A stretch of DNA of 7,060 nucleotides from contig JASFUX010000179.1 of NCBI GenBank assembly GCA_050050115.1, positions 1-7,060 of the forward strand, given 5' to 3'. Positions 6,735 through 7,060 of the stretch are shown here, piece by piece. The position numbers and the translations under genes are program-made. Source of the stretch: JASFUX01 sp050050115 (GTDB taxonomy: Bacteria > Pseudomonadota > Alphaproteobacteria > Caulobacterales > Maricaulaceae). Each line of letters opens with the position of its first letter. Position 1 is the stretch's first letter. A model generated the notes under the pieces. It did no database searches and was not told the origin of the DNA. It saw nothing but the letters and a program-made list of their open reading frames with translations.

Positions 6735-7060
6735 ATGGCCTGGTTCCGCTACGCTTCGCTGACGACCGCCGGGCGCACGCGGCGCGGCCTCGTTGAGGCC
6801 GAAAGCCGGGAAGCGGCTCTAAGGCAGATCGCTGACCGCGGCGAGACGGCCACCAAGCTCAAGCCCGCGCGCCGTCACGCTTTTTCGTCCGGACGGCCGG
6901 ACATCTCTCGCGACGAGCTTGCTGCTTTTCTCGCGGACCTCGCGGCGTTGCACGACGCCGGCGTGCCTCTGCGCCGCGGGCTCGACGTGCTCTCGGGGGA
7001 CTCTTCGACCGCGAGCGCGGCGCGCCTCGCCGAGCTGATGGCCGAGCGTCTCGATGCCGG
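6735..7060 (+). CDS. gspF: T2SS inner-membrane platform protein GspF, 3' partial
   Basis: The frame starts at ATG 6735, 2 nt after the gspE stop, and is still open at the window edge after 108 full codons. The N-terminus MAWFRYASLTTAGRTRRGLV, followed by EAESREAALRQIADRGE, is the characteristic opening of GspF/PilC proteins. The first cytoplasmic T2SF domain begins at about residue 57 with ISRDELAAFLADLAALHDAGVPLRRGL. The expected Gln or Arg of the common form (FTRQLATLL-AG-PL) is replaced here by Ala/Asp, but the AG-PL signature is kept. GspF anchors the GspE ATPase and the pseudopilin assembly site in the inner membrane. The transmembrane segments and second domain lie beyond the window. 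No strong ribosome site is seen, so translation probably depends on coupling to gspE. Confidence 0.93.
   Translation, partial: MAWFRYASLTTAGRTRRGLVEAESREAALRQIADRGETATKLKPARRHAFSSGRPDISRDELAAFLADLAALHDAGVPLRRGLDVLSGDSSTASAARLAELMAERLDA

Overview
The window looks like part of a GC-rich proteobacterial chromosome. Alphaproteobacteria is the most likely class, judged from base composition and the character of the proteins; this is an inference, not a database match. It has two unlike halves. Positions 1-1096 are lower in GC and sparsely coding (a sample line at 361-420 is 32/60 GC). Positions 1097-7060 are dense, GC-rich and all on the plus strand (a sample line at 6421-6480 is 43/60 GC).

Left half: the 3' end of a large surface or secreted protein lies at 1-272. 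It is a cadherin-type repeat followed directly by one or two YD (RHS-type) repeats. A small unrecognised reading frame follows (404-661, possibly starting as early as 293). About 435 bases then follow in which I find no convincing gene, terminator or promoter.

Right half: a tightly packed operon for a type II secretion system (T2SS) in the order gspD (outer-membrane secretin), gspK (minor pseudopilin), gspG (major pseudopilin), gspO-like prepilin peptidase, gspE (secretion ATPase) and gspF (inner-membrane platform protein, cut by the window edge). Junctions are a 4-nt ATGA overlap (D/K), an 11-nt overlap (K/G), and gaps of 17 nt (G/O), 9 nt (O/E) and 2 nt (E/F), so co-transcription and partial translational coupling are likely.

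How the genes work together: GspO cuts the leader peptides of GspG and GspK. The mature pseudopilins are assembled on the GspF platform using ATP hydrolysis by GspE. The pseudopilus then pushes folded periplasmic substrates through the GspD channel.

The order is not the familiar C-D-E-F-G-H-I-J-K-L-M. No gspC precedes gspD, gspK sits second, and the peptidase lies inside the operon and lacks the cysteine-rich methyltransferase half of the classical enzyme. I do not see a wholly new system. The most notable points are this reordered T2SS, its trimmed peptidase, and the tyrosine at the first mature position of both pseudopilins.
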